Shown piece by piece: positions 45,674 to 54,039 of a stretch of 64,000 bases of DNA. How positions within the stretch are numbered: position 1 is the first letter of the stretch; every line of letters begins with the position of its first letter. The notes below the pieces were generated by a model, which saw nothing but the letters and a program-made list of their open reading frames with translations, did no database searches and was not told where the DNA came from. Made by a program: the position numbers and the translations under genes. Source of the DNA: Rhizobium sp. EC-SD404 (GTDB lineage: Bacteria; Pseudomonadota; Alphaproteobacteria; Rhizobiales; Rhizobiaceae); the NCBI RefSeq assembly GCF_902498825.1, contig NZ_LR701459.1, forward strand, positions 1,060,001-1,124,000. Direction: 5' to 3'.

Positions 45674-45705
45674 GACCCGGCAGTGTGAAAGCACCCTGCC
45701 GGGTC
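45674..45705 (+). promoter_or_regulatory. Strong hairpin between dctP and dctQ
   Basis: GACCCGGCAG (45674-45683) pairs perfectly with CTGCCGGGTC (45696-45705); inside, GTG pairs with CAC after one mismatch, leaving a four-base loop. Three Ts follow. It probably acts as an attenuating terminator and 3'-end stabiliser for the dctP message, letting less transcription into dctQM. Confidence 0.6.
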
Positions 45706-45730
45706 TTTGCAACATGGATTGGGTGGTTTC

Positions 45731-46321
45731 ATGATCCGCTATATCGCGTTCGCCGACAGTCTATCGGCGTGGTTCGGCAAAGCCTTTGCATGGTTGATCA
45801 TCTTGATGACCGTCGGCGTAAGCTACGAAGTGGTCGTTCGGTACATCTTCAATGCGCCCACCCCATGGGCTTTCGATCTGTCTTTCATCATGTACGGCTC
45901 GCTGTTCATGATGGCCGGGGCCTATACGCTTTCGCGCAATGGTCATGTGCGTGGCGACTTCATCTACCGGCTCTGGAAGCCGCGGACGCAGGCCTTGGTA
46001 GAGCTGACGCTCTACATCCTGTTCTTTTTCCCTGGCGTCATCGCGCTGGTGGTGACGGGCTGGAAATATGCAGCCAGATCCTGGGGTTACGCAGAGGTCA
46101 GCATCAACAGCCCGGCCGGTATCCCAATCTACCAGTTCAAATCCGTCATTGCCGCCGCCGGCATTCTTCTTCTCATCCAAGGCATCGCCCAGGTGTGCCG
46201 CTGCATCCTGTGCATGCGGGAAGGTTTCTGGCGCCAATCGGAAGAGGATGTCGTCGAACTCGACGCACAACTCCTGAAAGAGCATGAAATGGAAATGCAG
46301 AAGCAAGGCGCAGCCCGATGA
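45731..46321 (+). CDS. dctQ: TRAP transporter small permease (DctQ type)
   Basis: A 196-residue membrane protein with four hydrophobic helices, the normal DctQ layout, including AFAWLIILMTVGVSYEVVVR in the first helix and the conserved FDLSFIMYGSLFMMAGAYTL in the second. It pairs with the large subunit to form the sodium-driven importer. The ATG at 45731 is preferred over 45707. Its end overlaps dctM by 4 bp. Confidence 0.9.
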   Translation: MIRYIAFADSLSAWFGKAFAWLIILMTVGVSYEVVVRYIFNAPTPWAFDLSFIMYGSLFMMAGAYTLSRNGHVRGDFIYRLWKPRTQALVELTLYILFFFPGVIALVVTGWKYAARSWGYAEVSINSPAGIPIYQFKSVIAAAGILLLIQGIAQVCRCILCMREGFWRQSEEDVVELDAQLLKEHEMEMQKQGAAR

Positions 46322-47736
46322 GCGAGCAAGTCGTCGCCATTTCTATGCTTTTGATGCTGCTGCTCGCCATTTTTCTTGGCTTTCCGGTGGCGTTCACTCT
46401 CATGGCACTCGGCGTTGCCGTCGGTTATTACGCTTATTTCGATCCGTCGCGCATGTGGCGCGAATATTTCCGGCTCGATGAGAGCGCGGGCTCGTTTGAG
46501 TCCATGCAGCTCTGGCTGGACGGTTTCTTCAACAACCGCATCTTCGATCTTCTGGTGAACCAGACCTTCACCGTCATGTCGAACGACGTTCTGACGGCGG
46601 TGCCGCTGTTCCTCTTCATGGGCTACATCGTCGAGCGCGCCAACATCGTCGACCGGCTGTTCACCACACTGTTCATCGCCACCAAGCGCGTTCCTGGATC
46701 GATGGCGGTCGCCGCACTGATCACCTGTACGCTGTTTGCAACGGCGACCGGCGTCGTCGGCGCGGTCGTGACGCTGATGGGCCTGCTTGCCTTCCCGGCC
46801 ATGCTGAAGGCCCGCTACAACGTGTCCTATGCGGCTGGCGTCATCTGCGCGGGTGGCACCCTCGGCATTCTCATCCCGCCGTCGATCATGTTGATCGTCT
46901 ATGCGGCGACATCCGGTGTTTCGGTGGTGCGCGTCTATGCGGCCGCACTCGTCCCGGGCCTGCTGCTCGCCGGGCTCTACCTCATCTACGTGATCACGCG
47001 CGCTGTTCTCAATCCGAAGCTGGCTCCAAAGCCGGCCAAGGATGAACTGGGCACGCACACCACGGCCGAGGTCGCCTGGATGCTGTTTACATCCTTCGTG
47101 CCGCTCGCCTTCCTCATCCTCGCCGTACTCGGTTCGATCCTGTTCGGCTTGGCAACGCCATCCGAAGCGGCGGCCATCGGTGCGCTCGGCGGTATCGTCC
47201 TTGCCGCAGCATACCGGTCGCTCACTTGGCAGCGCCTGAGGGAGTCGGTCTACCTGACGGCGCGCACCACGGCGATGGTCTGCTGGTTGTTCGTCGGTTC
47301 GGCGGTCTTTGCCTCGATCTTCGCTTATCTCGGCGGTCAGCAGCTGATCTCGGATTTCGTGACCAGCCTCGACATGTCGCCGGTTATGTTCCTGATCCTT
47401 GCGCAGGTCATCATCTTCATCCTAGGCTGGCCGCTGGAATGGACCGAGATCATCGTGATCTTCGTGCCGATCTTCCTGCCGCTGCTCGACCAGTTCGGCA
47501 TCGATCCGCTGTTCTTCGGCATCCTCGTTGCGGTCAACCTGCAGACGGCGTTCCTGTCGCCGCCCATGGCCATGTCTGCCTACTACCTGAAGGGCGTTTC
47601 GCCGGCTTACGTCACGCTGGTCGACATCTTCAGAGGTATGATGCCATACATGGCGATCGTCGTGGTCTGCATGGTGCTGATCTACATCTTCCCATCGCTC
47701 GTCTACGGCTTGCCGAACCTGCTGTACGGCCAGTGA
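46318..47736 (+). CDS. dctM: TRAP transporter large permease (DctM type)
   Basis: A 472-residue membrane protein with about twelve helices, the translocating DctM subunit. Family motifs include FPVAFTLMALGVAVGYYAYF, AGGTLGILIPPSIMLIVYA, ATPSEAAAIGALGGI and LQTAFLSPPMAMSAYYLKG. It contains an inserted hydrophilic stretch near residues 40-70. The start overlaps dctQ (ATGA) and the stop is 1 bp before the amidase ATG, so transporter and amidase are co-transcribed. Confidence 0.93.
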   Translation: MSEQVVAISMLLMLLLAIFLGFPVAFTLMALGVAVGYYAYFDPSRMWREYFRLDESAGSFESMQLWLDGFFNNRIFDLLVNQTFTVMSNDVLTAVPLFLFMGYIVERANIVDRLFTTLFIATKRVPGSMAVAALITCTLFATATGVVGAVVTLMGLLAFPAMLKARYNVSYAAGVICAGGTLGILIPPSIMLIVYAATSGVSVVRVYAAALVPGLLLAGLYLIYVITRAVLNPKLAPKPAKDELGTHTTAEVAWMLFTSFVPLAFLILAVLGSILFGLATPSEAAAIGALGGIVLAAAYRSLTWQRLRESVYLTARTTAMVCWLFVGSAVFASIFAYLGGQQLISDFVTSLDMSPVMFLILAQVIIFILGWPLEWTEIIVIFVPIFLPLLDQFGIDPLFFGILVAVNLQTAFLSPPMAMSAYYLKGVSPAYVTLVDIFRGMMPYMAIVVVCMVLIYIFPSLVYGLPNLLYGQ

Positions 47737-47737
47737 C

Positions 47738-49114
47738 ATGAACAAGCGTATCGCGGAAATTCCCCATCTCTCGGCCGCCGAGTTGCGGCAGAGACTTGCC
47801 ACCGGTGCCTTGCGCGCCGTGCAGGTGGCCGAGGCCTTCATCGCCCAGATTCGTGCGGTGAACGGTGGGGTGCACGCCTTCGCCTGGTTCGATGAGGATC
47901 ATGTCATGGACCAGGCGCGGCGCCGTGATGCCGAGCGCGGCACGGGAAAGCCTGTCGGACCTTTGTTCGGACTGCCGGTCGCGATCAAGGACATCATCGA
48001 CACGAAGGGCGTTCCGACCGAACATGGCACGGCGATCGACAAGGGGCGGGTGCCGTCCTCGGATGCCGTGATCATCGACCGCCTCAAGCAGGCGGGCGCC
48101 GTGATTTTCGGCAAGACGGTCACCACGGAACTCGCGTTTCTCACGCCTTCCAAGACCCTCAATCCGCACAATCCCGAGCACACGGCCGGCGGGTCTTCCT
48201 CCGGATCGGCGGCAGCGGTCGCCGCACGCATGACGCCGCTCTCCATCGGCTCTCAAACCGGCGGATCGGTCATCCGTCCGGCATCCTACTGCGGCGTCGT
48301 CGGCTTCAAGCCGAGTTTCGGAGCAATCCCGCGCACGGGTATGCTGGCGCAGGCGCCGACGCTCGATACGGCCGGCGTTTTCGCCAATTCCGTAGAGGAT
48401 GCAGCACTTCTATGCGATGTCCTGTTCGGCTTTGACCCGCTCGATCCTGCGACGTCGCACAACCCGCCGCCACGCCTGTTCGAAACCGCCTCCTCGGCGC
48501 CACCTCTGAAGCCGGTCTTCGCTCTCTACAAGCCGCCGGGCTGGGATCAGGCCGCGCCTGAGATGCGTGCGGCAATCGAAGAAGCCGTGGACATTCTCGG
48601 AGACCAGTGCTTCGAGATCGATCTGCCATCCGCCTTTGCCGATGCCGACGAGCAGCGCAAGATCATCCATTTCGCGGAAATGGCGAAGTTCTACTACCGC
48701 TTCGAGAAGCGTGCGCCCGAGCTGCTCGGATCGCTGCTGCAGGAGACGATCAATCGCGGCAAGGCGACGCCCGCGCGCGATTACATCGCTGCGCTCGATT
48801 GGCGTGCGATGCTGAATGCCGGGCTCGATGAGGTCTTCGAGCGCTGTGATGCGATCATCACGCCGGCAGCGCTTGGCCCGGCACCGCGCGACCTCTCGAC
48901 CACCGGCGATCCCATCTTCAATGCCGTGTGGACGTTGTGCGGAACACCGGTGGTGACGCTGCCGTTGTTCGCCGACGACCATGGCATGCCCATGGGACTG
49001 CAACTGATCGGGCGCCGCGATAACGACGCGCGCCTGCTTCGTACCGCCCGCTGGCTCGTCAGCGAACTCGCGGCAACTGCCACATCGGAAGTGGAAGGAT
49101 ATAAGCATGGATAA
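47738..49114 (+). CDS. Amidase (amidase signature family)
   Basis: A 458-residue amidase-signature enzyme. The Ser-cisSer-Lys triad is present: Lys84 in PVAIKDIIDTKG, the cis-Ser within GGSSSGSAAAVAA (about residues 151-163) and nucleophile Ser177 in GSQTGGSVIRPAS. It hydrolyses a carboxamide to acid and ammonia; the substrate cannot be read. It is too short for a GatA and no gatB/gatC is adjacent. The position right after a TakP-like TRAP importer suggests it acts on the imported compound. It overlaps the next small gene by 8 bp. Confidence 0.88.
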   Translation: MNKRIAEIPHLSAAELRQRLATGALRAVQVAEAFIAQIRAVNGGVHAFAWFDEDHVMDQARRRDAERGTGKPVGPLFGLPVAIKDIIDTKGVPTEHGTAIDKGRVPSSDAVIIDRLKQAGAVIFGKTVTTELAFLTPSKTLNPHNPEHTAGGSSSGSAAAVAARMTPLSIGSQTGGSVIRPASYCGVVGFKPSFGAIPRTGMLAQAPTLDTAGVFANSVEDAALLCDVLFGFDPLDPATSHNPPPRLFETASSAPPLKPVFALYKPPGWDQAAPEMRAAIEEAVDILGDQCFEIDLPSAFADADEQRKIIHFAEMAKFYYRFEKRAPELLGSLLQETINRGKATPARDYIAALDWRAMLNAGLDEVFERCDAIITPAALGPAPRDLSTTGDPIFNAVWTLCGTPVVTLPLFADDHGMPMGLQLIGRRDNDARLLRTARWLVSELAATATSEVEGYKHG

Positions 49115-49316
49115 AGTGCTGGCGTTTTTCGCATTCGCCGTCTTCGTCGTTTTTCTCGGCGTCCTTGTCGTCAATGTGCCGCGGATCGACCTTGGCGTCG
49201 TGATCGTCTTCACGATCCTTCTGGCGGCCTACGATTTCCTCACGTCTGCACACAAGAAGCTGCCGAAGCCCGTACCGGTCGCTCCCGGTGAAGCCATGGA
49301 TCGACCGACCGAGTGA
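49107..49316 (+). CDS. Small two-helix membrane protein
   Basis: A 69-residue protein with two hydrophobic helices (FFAFAVFVVFLGVLVVNV and VVIVFTILLAAYDFL) and a polar, Pro-rich tail. It overlaps the amidase by 8 bp at its start and the dehydrogenase by 4 bp at its end, so it is embedded in the operon and very likely translated. Family and role unknown. Confidence 0.7.
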   Translation: MDKVLAFFAFAVFVVFLGVLVVNVPRIDLGVVIVFTILLAAYDFLTSAHKKLPKPVPVAPGEAMDRPTE

Positions 49317-50275
49317 CGCGGCCATCGCTTCTCATCACGCGGCGGCTGACGGATGCCGTGCTTAAGCGTGCCGCGCGTGATTACGACGTGCAGCTCAATG
49401 CCGACGATCACGTCTTTTCGCGCGAGGAGCTGCTCGACCATTGCCGGACCGTTGATGCGGTCCTGCCTTGCCATTCCGAGCGGTTCGACGCCGAAGTGCT
49501 GGCGCAGCTACCCGATCGCCTTAAGATCATCGCGAACCATTCCGTCGGGACCGATCACGTCGACCTGAAGGCGGCAAAGGCGCGCGGGATCGTCGTCACG
49601 AACACGCCCGACGTGCTGTCGGACGCCACGGCTGAAATCGCGATGCTGTGCATGTTGGGCGCGGCGAGGCGTGGTGCCGAAGGCAACCGAATGGTGCGTG
49701 AAGGCAAATGGAATTTCTGGTCGCCTGCCTTCATGGTCGGCCGCCAGGTGACCGGCAAGCGCTTTGCCGTTCTGGGCATGGGCCGCGTGGGGCAGGTGGC
49801 GGCCGAGCGCGCCCGTGGCTTCGGCATGGAAATTCACTACCACAATCGCCGCCGCCTTCCAGCGGAGCTGGAAAAGGGCGCAAACTTTCATGACAGCGTG
49901 GAGTCGTTGCTGGCCGTGGCCGACGTGCTTTCGCTGCATTGCCCGACCACGCCGGAAAGCATCGATCTGATCAACGCCGAACGGTTGGCGCTGCTGCCGG
50001 ATGGTGCGATCCTGGTCAACACGGCACGTGGCGCGCTGGTGGATGAGCGAGCGCTCGTCGATGCGCTGAAATCCGGCAAGCTGTTCGCGGCCGGACTGGA
50101 TGTGTTCAAGGACGAGCCAGGCGGCAATGCCGAGATCGCGGCCTTGGACAACGTGTTCCTGCTGCCGCATATCGGCTCGGCGACATTCGAGACGCGTGAT
50201 GCGATGGGCTATCGTGCGTTGGATAATCTTGATGCATTTTTTGCGGGAAGGGAGCCGACAGATCGCGTCGCTTGA
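49313..50275 (+). CDS. D-2-hydroxyacid dehydrogenase (glyoxylate/hydroxypyruvate reductase type)
   Basis: A 320-residue NAD(P)-dependent dehydrogenase that interconverts 2-oxo and D-2-hydroxy acids. The Rossmann motif is AVLGMGRVGQVAAERARG near residue 150. Catalytic Arg is in NTARGALVDE, Glu in DVFKDEPGG and His in LLPHIGSATFETRDA. The start is GTG, inside the preceding gene's stop (GTGA). In an operon with a TakP-like TRAP importer it probably processes the imported 2-oxo or 2-hydroxy acid. It is the last gene of the TRAP operon. Confidence 0.9.
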   Translation: MTRPSLLITRRLTDAVLKRAARDYDVQLNADDHVFSREELLDHCRTVDAVLPCHSERFDAEVLAQLPDRLKIIANHSVGTDHVDLKAAKARGIVVTNTPDVLSDATAEIAMLCMLGAARRGAEGNRMVREGKWNFWSPAFMVGRQVTGKRFAVLGMGRVGQVAAERARGFGMEIHYHNRRRLPAELEKGANFHDSVESLLAVADVLSLHCPTTPESIDLINAERLALLPDGAILVNTARGALVDERALVDALKSGKLFAAGLDVFKDEPGGNAEIAALDNVFLLPHIGSATFETRDAMGYRALDNLDAFFAGREPTDRVA

Positions 50276-50470
50276 CGTGTCCTGCCGGCTCGACCCTCAG
50301 CAAAGACGCCCCCAGCCTCTCTGCCCAGCCCGAAAGCTGATGAGCAACAATGTTGCCGGATCGGGGTCAAATGCAATGGGTTTGAACCCATGCGAGCGCG
50401 ATTTGCTTCAAAAGCTGCAAAGTTGCAACAATCGGCCGATGCGCGTTCAGCGGGCCGTAACCACGACCGG

Positions 50471-51646
50471 TCAGGAAAACCGCTCGACAGCGATCGCCGT
50501 CGCCTCGCCGCCGCCGATGCAGAGCGTCGCCACACCCTTCTTCAGATCATGGCTCTGCAAAGCAGCCAGCAAGGTGACGAGGATGCGTGCGCCGGACGCG
50601 CCGATCGGATGGCCGAGTGCGCAGGCGCCGCCATGGATGTTGACCTTCTCGTGAGGGAGGTCGAGCTCGTGCATCGCTGCTAAGGCGACGACGGCAAAGG
50701 CTTCGTTGATCTCGTAAAGATCGACGTCGCTGGTCTGCCAGCCAACCTTGTCGAGCAGCGATTGCACCGCGCCGACGGGTGCGGTTGTGAACCACTGGGG
50801 CTGGCGTGCATGGCCCGCGTGGCCGCCGATGACCGCAAGCGGGGTGATGCCACGCTTCTCCGCCTCGGATCGCCGCATCAGCACGAGCGCGGCGCCGCCA
50901 TCCGAAATCGAGGATGAATTGGCAGCCGTTACGGTTCCCTCGGGGCGGAACGCCGGCTTGAGCGAAGGGATCTTGTCGGGGCGCGCCTTGCCGGGCTGCT
51001 CGTCGACCGCAACGCTCCCGGATTTGGTCTCGACCGCAACGACCTCGTCGTCGAAGCGTCCGGCCAGGATCGCAGCCTGCGCCCGCTCCAGCGACGCGAG
51101 CGCGTAGTCGTCCTGAGCCTGGCGGGTGAACTGGTAGTGCTCGGCCGTATCCTCGGCGAACGTTCCCATCAGCCGGCCCTTGTCATAGGCATCTTCCAGG
51201 CCGTCCAGGAACATGTGATCGACCATGCGGCCATGCCCGAGCCGGTAGCCATTGCGCGCTTTGTCGAGCAGGTAAGGCGCGTTCGACATGCTCTCCATGC
51301 CGCCCGCGACCACGATGGTCGCGCTGCCGGCGACGATCAGGTCGTGTCCGAGCATCACGCTCTTCATGCCGGACCCACAGACCTTACTGATCGTGGTGGC
51401 CGGCGTGCTTTCCGGAAGTCCGGCGCCGATCGCCGCTTGGCGCGCCGGCGCCTGGCCGACGCCGGCGGACAGGACGTTGCCCATCAGCACCTCGTCGATG
51501 TCAGACGGCTCCAGGCCTGCCCGTTCAACGGCGGCGCGGATGGCGGCTGCGCCAAGCGCCGGCGCGGCCACGCCCGAAAGCGCGCCCTGGAACCCGCCCA
51601 TGGGCGTTCGCGCCAGTGAAACGATCACGATCGGATCTGCAGTCAT
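50471..51646 (-). CDS. Acetyl-CoA C-acetyltransferase (thiolase)
   Basis: A 391-residue degradative/biosynthetic thiolase (ThlA/PhaA type) condensing two acetyl-CoA to acetoacetyl-CoA or the reverse. The acyl-enzyme Cys is in ISKVCGSGMKS near residue 88, the His in GGACALGHPIGASGAR and the second Cys in LCIGGGEATA. NEAFAVV is present. GGAGA lies just upstream of the ATG at 51646. It is distinct from PcaF, which lies 38 kb away, and stands alone between a hydroxyacid dehydrogenase and a flavoprotein. Confidence 0.92.
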   Translation of the reverse strand: MTADPIVIVSLARTPMGGFQGALSGVAAPALGAAAIRAAVERAGLEPSDIDEVLMGNVLSAGVGQAPARQAAIGAGLPESTPATTISKVCGSGMKSVMLGHDLIVAGSATIVVAGGMESMSNAPYLLDKARNGYRLGHGRMVDHMFLDGLEDAYDKGRLMGTFAEDTAEHYQFTRQAQDDYALASLERAQAAILAGRFDDEVVAVETKSGSVAVDEQPGKARPDKIPSLKPAFRPEGTVTAANSSSISDGGAALVLMRRSEAEKRGITPLAVIGGHAGHARQPQWFTTAPVGAVQSLLDKVGWQTSDVDLYEINEAFAVVALAAMHELDLPHEKVNIHGGACALGHPIGASGARILVTLLAALQSHDLKKGVATLCIGGGEATAIAVERFS

Positions 51647-51740
51647 GTCTTCTCCAAGCACAGGCTACCCATTGGCTGAGAAGATAGACGCGGCGATCCC
51701 CTGTGACCAGATGGCCTAAAAAAGGGCCACGGTGGAACGC

Positions 51741-52718
51741 TCAGGCGGCCTTGATCCGCTCAGCGAGCGACAGCGCGGAGAGGCAGATGTCCTCGATCCG
51801 GTTCGTCGCCGTCCAGTCGCCCGTCGCTGCCAGGCCATGGTCGACATCGAGCCAGGGGCCGCCGCGCTGCGGCGCGTCCACGAAAGCAGCACCCCAGCGA
51901 TGCGCCTTTAAAAGCGCTGGTTCCGGGAGATCCAGGGACAGCGAAGCCTTGAGCGCCTCGAACAGCAGGGGCGCGAGATGCGGAGCGGCAATGTCGACAT
52001 GATGCCGCGACCAGTCGTTTTTTGTCTGGGCGACGAGCGTGGTAACCGAACGGTCCCGGCCGGGCTTGGTGCAGTCGACGGAGAGCCAGTCGAGCGGGCC
52101 ATCGATGATGCGTGCTGCGATCCAGTCCTCATCCCATGGCCGGTCGAAGGCCACCATCAAGGCATGGCAAGGCCGCATGGCGACGTCCCGCATAAAGGGC
52201 GCCTCCTTGGCTGCCGCGGGAAACAGCATCCGAGCGTGGCGGGCAACGGATGCCGAGATCACGAGATCAAAATCACCGAGCGCTGTACCCGCCGCATCGA
52301 ACAGAGCGTGAGGACCATTCCCCGACGCGATTGGAGCGACGTCGATGCCACTCCTCAGGTTTATGCCATCGGCGAGTGCCTTGGTGATGGCGTTCATGCC
52401 CGGCACCGCGACATGGTGGAGCTCGTTCGAATAGCGCGGTCCGAGCACTTTGCCGTGAGACAGCGTCAAGAGCGGTCCTGTCCATTCCGCGACGAGACCA
52501 TCGTGGCGGAGCGGTTCAAGCCAGTCGGCGAATGCCGGGGTGCGGACGGTGAAGGACTGCGCCCCGTGATCGAACGCATACTGGCCTTCGCGCCGCGTCG
52601 ACATCCGTCCACCGGCGCCGCGTCCTTTCTCGAACACGGTGATATCGCAATGATCCTTGAGGGCGTGGGCAAGCGTCAGCCCACCGATCCCGGCGCCAAC
52701 GATGGCGATGCGCTTCAT
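51741..52718 (-). CDS. Renalase-like NAD(P)/FAD-dependent amine oxidoreductase
   Basis: A 325-residue flavoprotein. The FAD-binding motif is IVGAGIGGLTLAHAL at the N-terminus, the GG-doublet region GRGAGGRMSTRR and the C-terminal FAD motif HGLAATGDWTATNRIEDICLSA. This layout matches the small renalase-like amine oxidases of proteobacteria, thought to repair or oxidise reduced nicotinamide isomers or amines. It overlaps the DUF3429 gene by 4 bp and is the downstream member of that two-gene unit. Confidence 0.85.
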   Translation of the reverse strand: MKRIAIVGAGIGGLTLAHALKDHCDITVFEKGRGAGGRMSTRREGQYAFDHGAQSFTVRTPAFADWLEPLRHDGLVAEWTGPLLTLSHGKVLGPRYSNELHHVAVPGMNAITKALADGINLRSGIDVAPIASGNGPHALFDAAGTALGDFDLVISASVARHARMLFPAAAKEAPFMRDVAMRPCHALMVAFDRPWDEDWIAARIIDGPLDWLSVDCTKPGRDRSVTTLVAQTKNDWSRHHVDIAAPHLAPLLFEALKASLSLDLPEPALLKAHRWGAAFVDAPQRGGPWLDVDHGLAATGDWTATNRIEDICLSALSLAERIKAA

Positions 52719-53167
52719 GCAGTCACTCCAAGCAGGATACAGGCCGTCGCGACGGCAGCCGTCACTGCGAGGCGGAGGCGAAAGAACCAGGATGGCAGAA
52801 TGCCGTCCCTGTAGAGCAGTCGATCGATCAGAAGCAGTGCGGTAAATACGACCGCCAGAAGGAAAAAGCCGATCTCAGGTGCAATGAGGGCTCCGATCCA
52901 CGCCAACAACGCCATGACGTTGCTGACGACCAAGAGCGATGGAGCCATGCGCGGTGCAGCGAACATCGCGGCGCCCCAGTGGATCCCTGAGACGAACGAC
53001 GCGATCACCGCGCCGTATATCTGCACCGTGATCAGCCAAGACCCATCGCTGACCAGTGTATCGAGGAGACCGCCCGCAAACGGCAGCGCTCCGGCAGCCG
53101 TGAGACCGACGGCGACCAGGCGTGTGCTGTCGTCATCTAACGGAGGACTGGATGGGTGAAGCTGCAT
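52715..53167 (-). CDS. DUF3429 membrane protein
   Basis: A 150-residue membrane protein with about five helices; GALPFAGGLLDTL, YGAVIASFVSGIHWGAAMFA and the following paired helices fit the DUF3429 family. The frame above it remains open for a long way, but the ATG at 53167 gives family length and the sequence upstream does not look coding. It is the first gene of a two-gene unit with the renalase-like flavoprotein (4-bp overlap). Function unknown. Confidence 0.82.
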   Translation of the reverse strand: MQLHPSSPPLDDDSTRLVAVGLTAAGALPFAGGLLDTLVSDGSWLITVQIYGAVIASFVSGIHWGAAMFAAPRMAPSLLVVSNVMALLAWIGALIAPEIGFFLLAVVFTALLLIDRLLYRDGILPSWFFRLRLAVTAAVATACILLGVTA

Positions 53168-53349
53168 CGCCGCATTACGCTGGGGAAGGCCAGACCGATC
53201 AGTCAGCCGGCCATCTTTTTGCTGATGCCCAACGGACCGACCGATTCCGACTATTCGCAACTCATTTTGCCGCGTCGAAAATTGGCCCAAAAATTTCGGA
53301 ACGGACACGCCTTGCGTGCATTCTCCAGAAAAGTGATGGGGAATGCGCA

Positions 53350-53997
53350 ATGAAAAATCTACTCGCGATACTCGGAGGATTTGCTGTTTCGCTCGGCATG
53401 TTTGTTGGTGGTCTCGCCGTAGCAACCTATTTCCTCGCAGTCGATCCGGTGGCCGAACCTGCCCGTGCCGGCGACGTTGCTGAAATTTGGGCAGTCGAGC
53501 CGCGCCGCGTCGATACGGCATCTCAGGACTATGAGCGGATTGGCGATCCGGTCGCAGCACCGGATGATATGATGCTGGCCATGGCGGATACGGGCACCCT
53601 GACCGACGCAGGCGGATCGCCGCTTGAGAATGTTGGGTCCAGCGGCTCGTTCGAAGTGGCGAGCCTTTCCGACGAAGTCGAATTGGAACAGCCGGAAACG
53701 ATGGTGTTGCCGGCCGCGCACGTCGCCTGGTGCTCCAATCGGTACCGGTCCTATCGCGAAGAAACGAACACCTACCGCCCCTATAGCGGCGGCGAACAGA
53801 CTTGCGTTTCGCCCCATGCCGATGAGCAGGCAGTCGCTGAGCGGGAGGAAACGCTCGTTCAGACCGCGGAGGTAGCCACGATGGCCGGTGGGCGTTCTGA
53901 AAGCCATGTCCGCGATTGCCAGAGCCGCTACCGCTCCTACCGTGTTTCCGACAATTCCTATCAGCCTTACGGTGGTGGCCCGCGCCGCCAGTGCTGA
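53350..53997 (+). CDS. Secreted BA14K-like protein with duplicated cysteine-framed motif
   Basis: A 215-residue protein with an N-terminal signal anchor (LAILGGFAVSLGMFVGGLAV), an acidic low-complexity middle and two copies of a BA14K-type motif: WCSNRYRSYREETNTYRPYS (near residue 134, closing at Cys) and CQSRYRSYRVSDNSYQPYGG (near residue 195, closing at the C-terminal Cys). BA14K proteins of Brucella and relatives are immunoreactive lectin-like envelope proteins. The start follows a GGGGAA site. The tandem duplication is unusual for the family. Confidence 0.72.
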   Translation: MKNLLAILGGFAVSLGMFVGGLAVATYFLAVDPVAEPARAGDVAEIWAVEPRRVDTASQDYERIGDPVAAPDDMMLAMADTGTLTDAGGSPLENVGSSGSFEVASLSDEVELEQPETMVLPAAHVAWCSNRYRSYREETNTYRPYSGGEQTCVSPHADEQAVAEREETLVQTAEVATMAGGRSESHVRDCQSRYRSYRVSDNSYQPYGGGPRRQC

Positions 53998-54039
53998 TCG
54001 AATGCTTGGGTAAGCGTACCGTCCCTAAGGGTCGGCGCC

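Noticed and set aside
50376..50391. Inverted repeat ATGGGTT-TG-AACCCAT between convergent genes
   Set aside because: It is only 7 bp per arm with no T tract on either side, so neither a terminator nor an operator is well supported.
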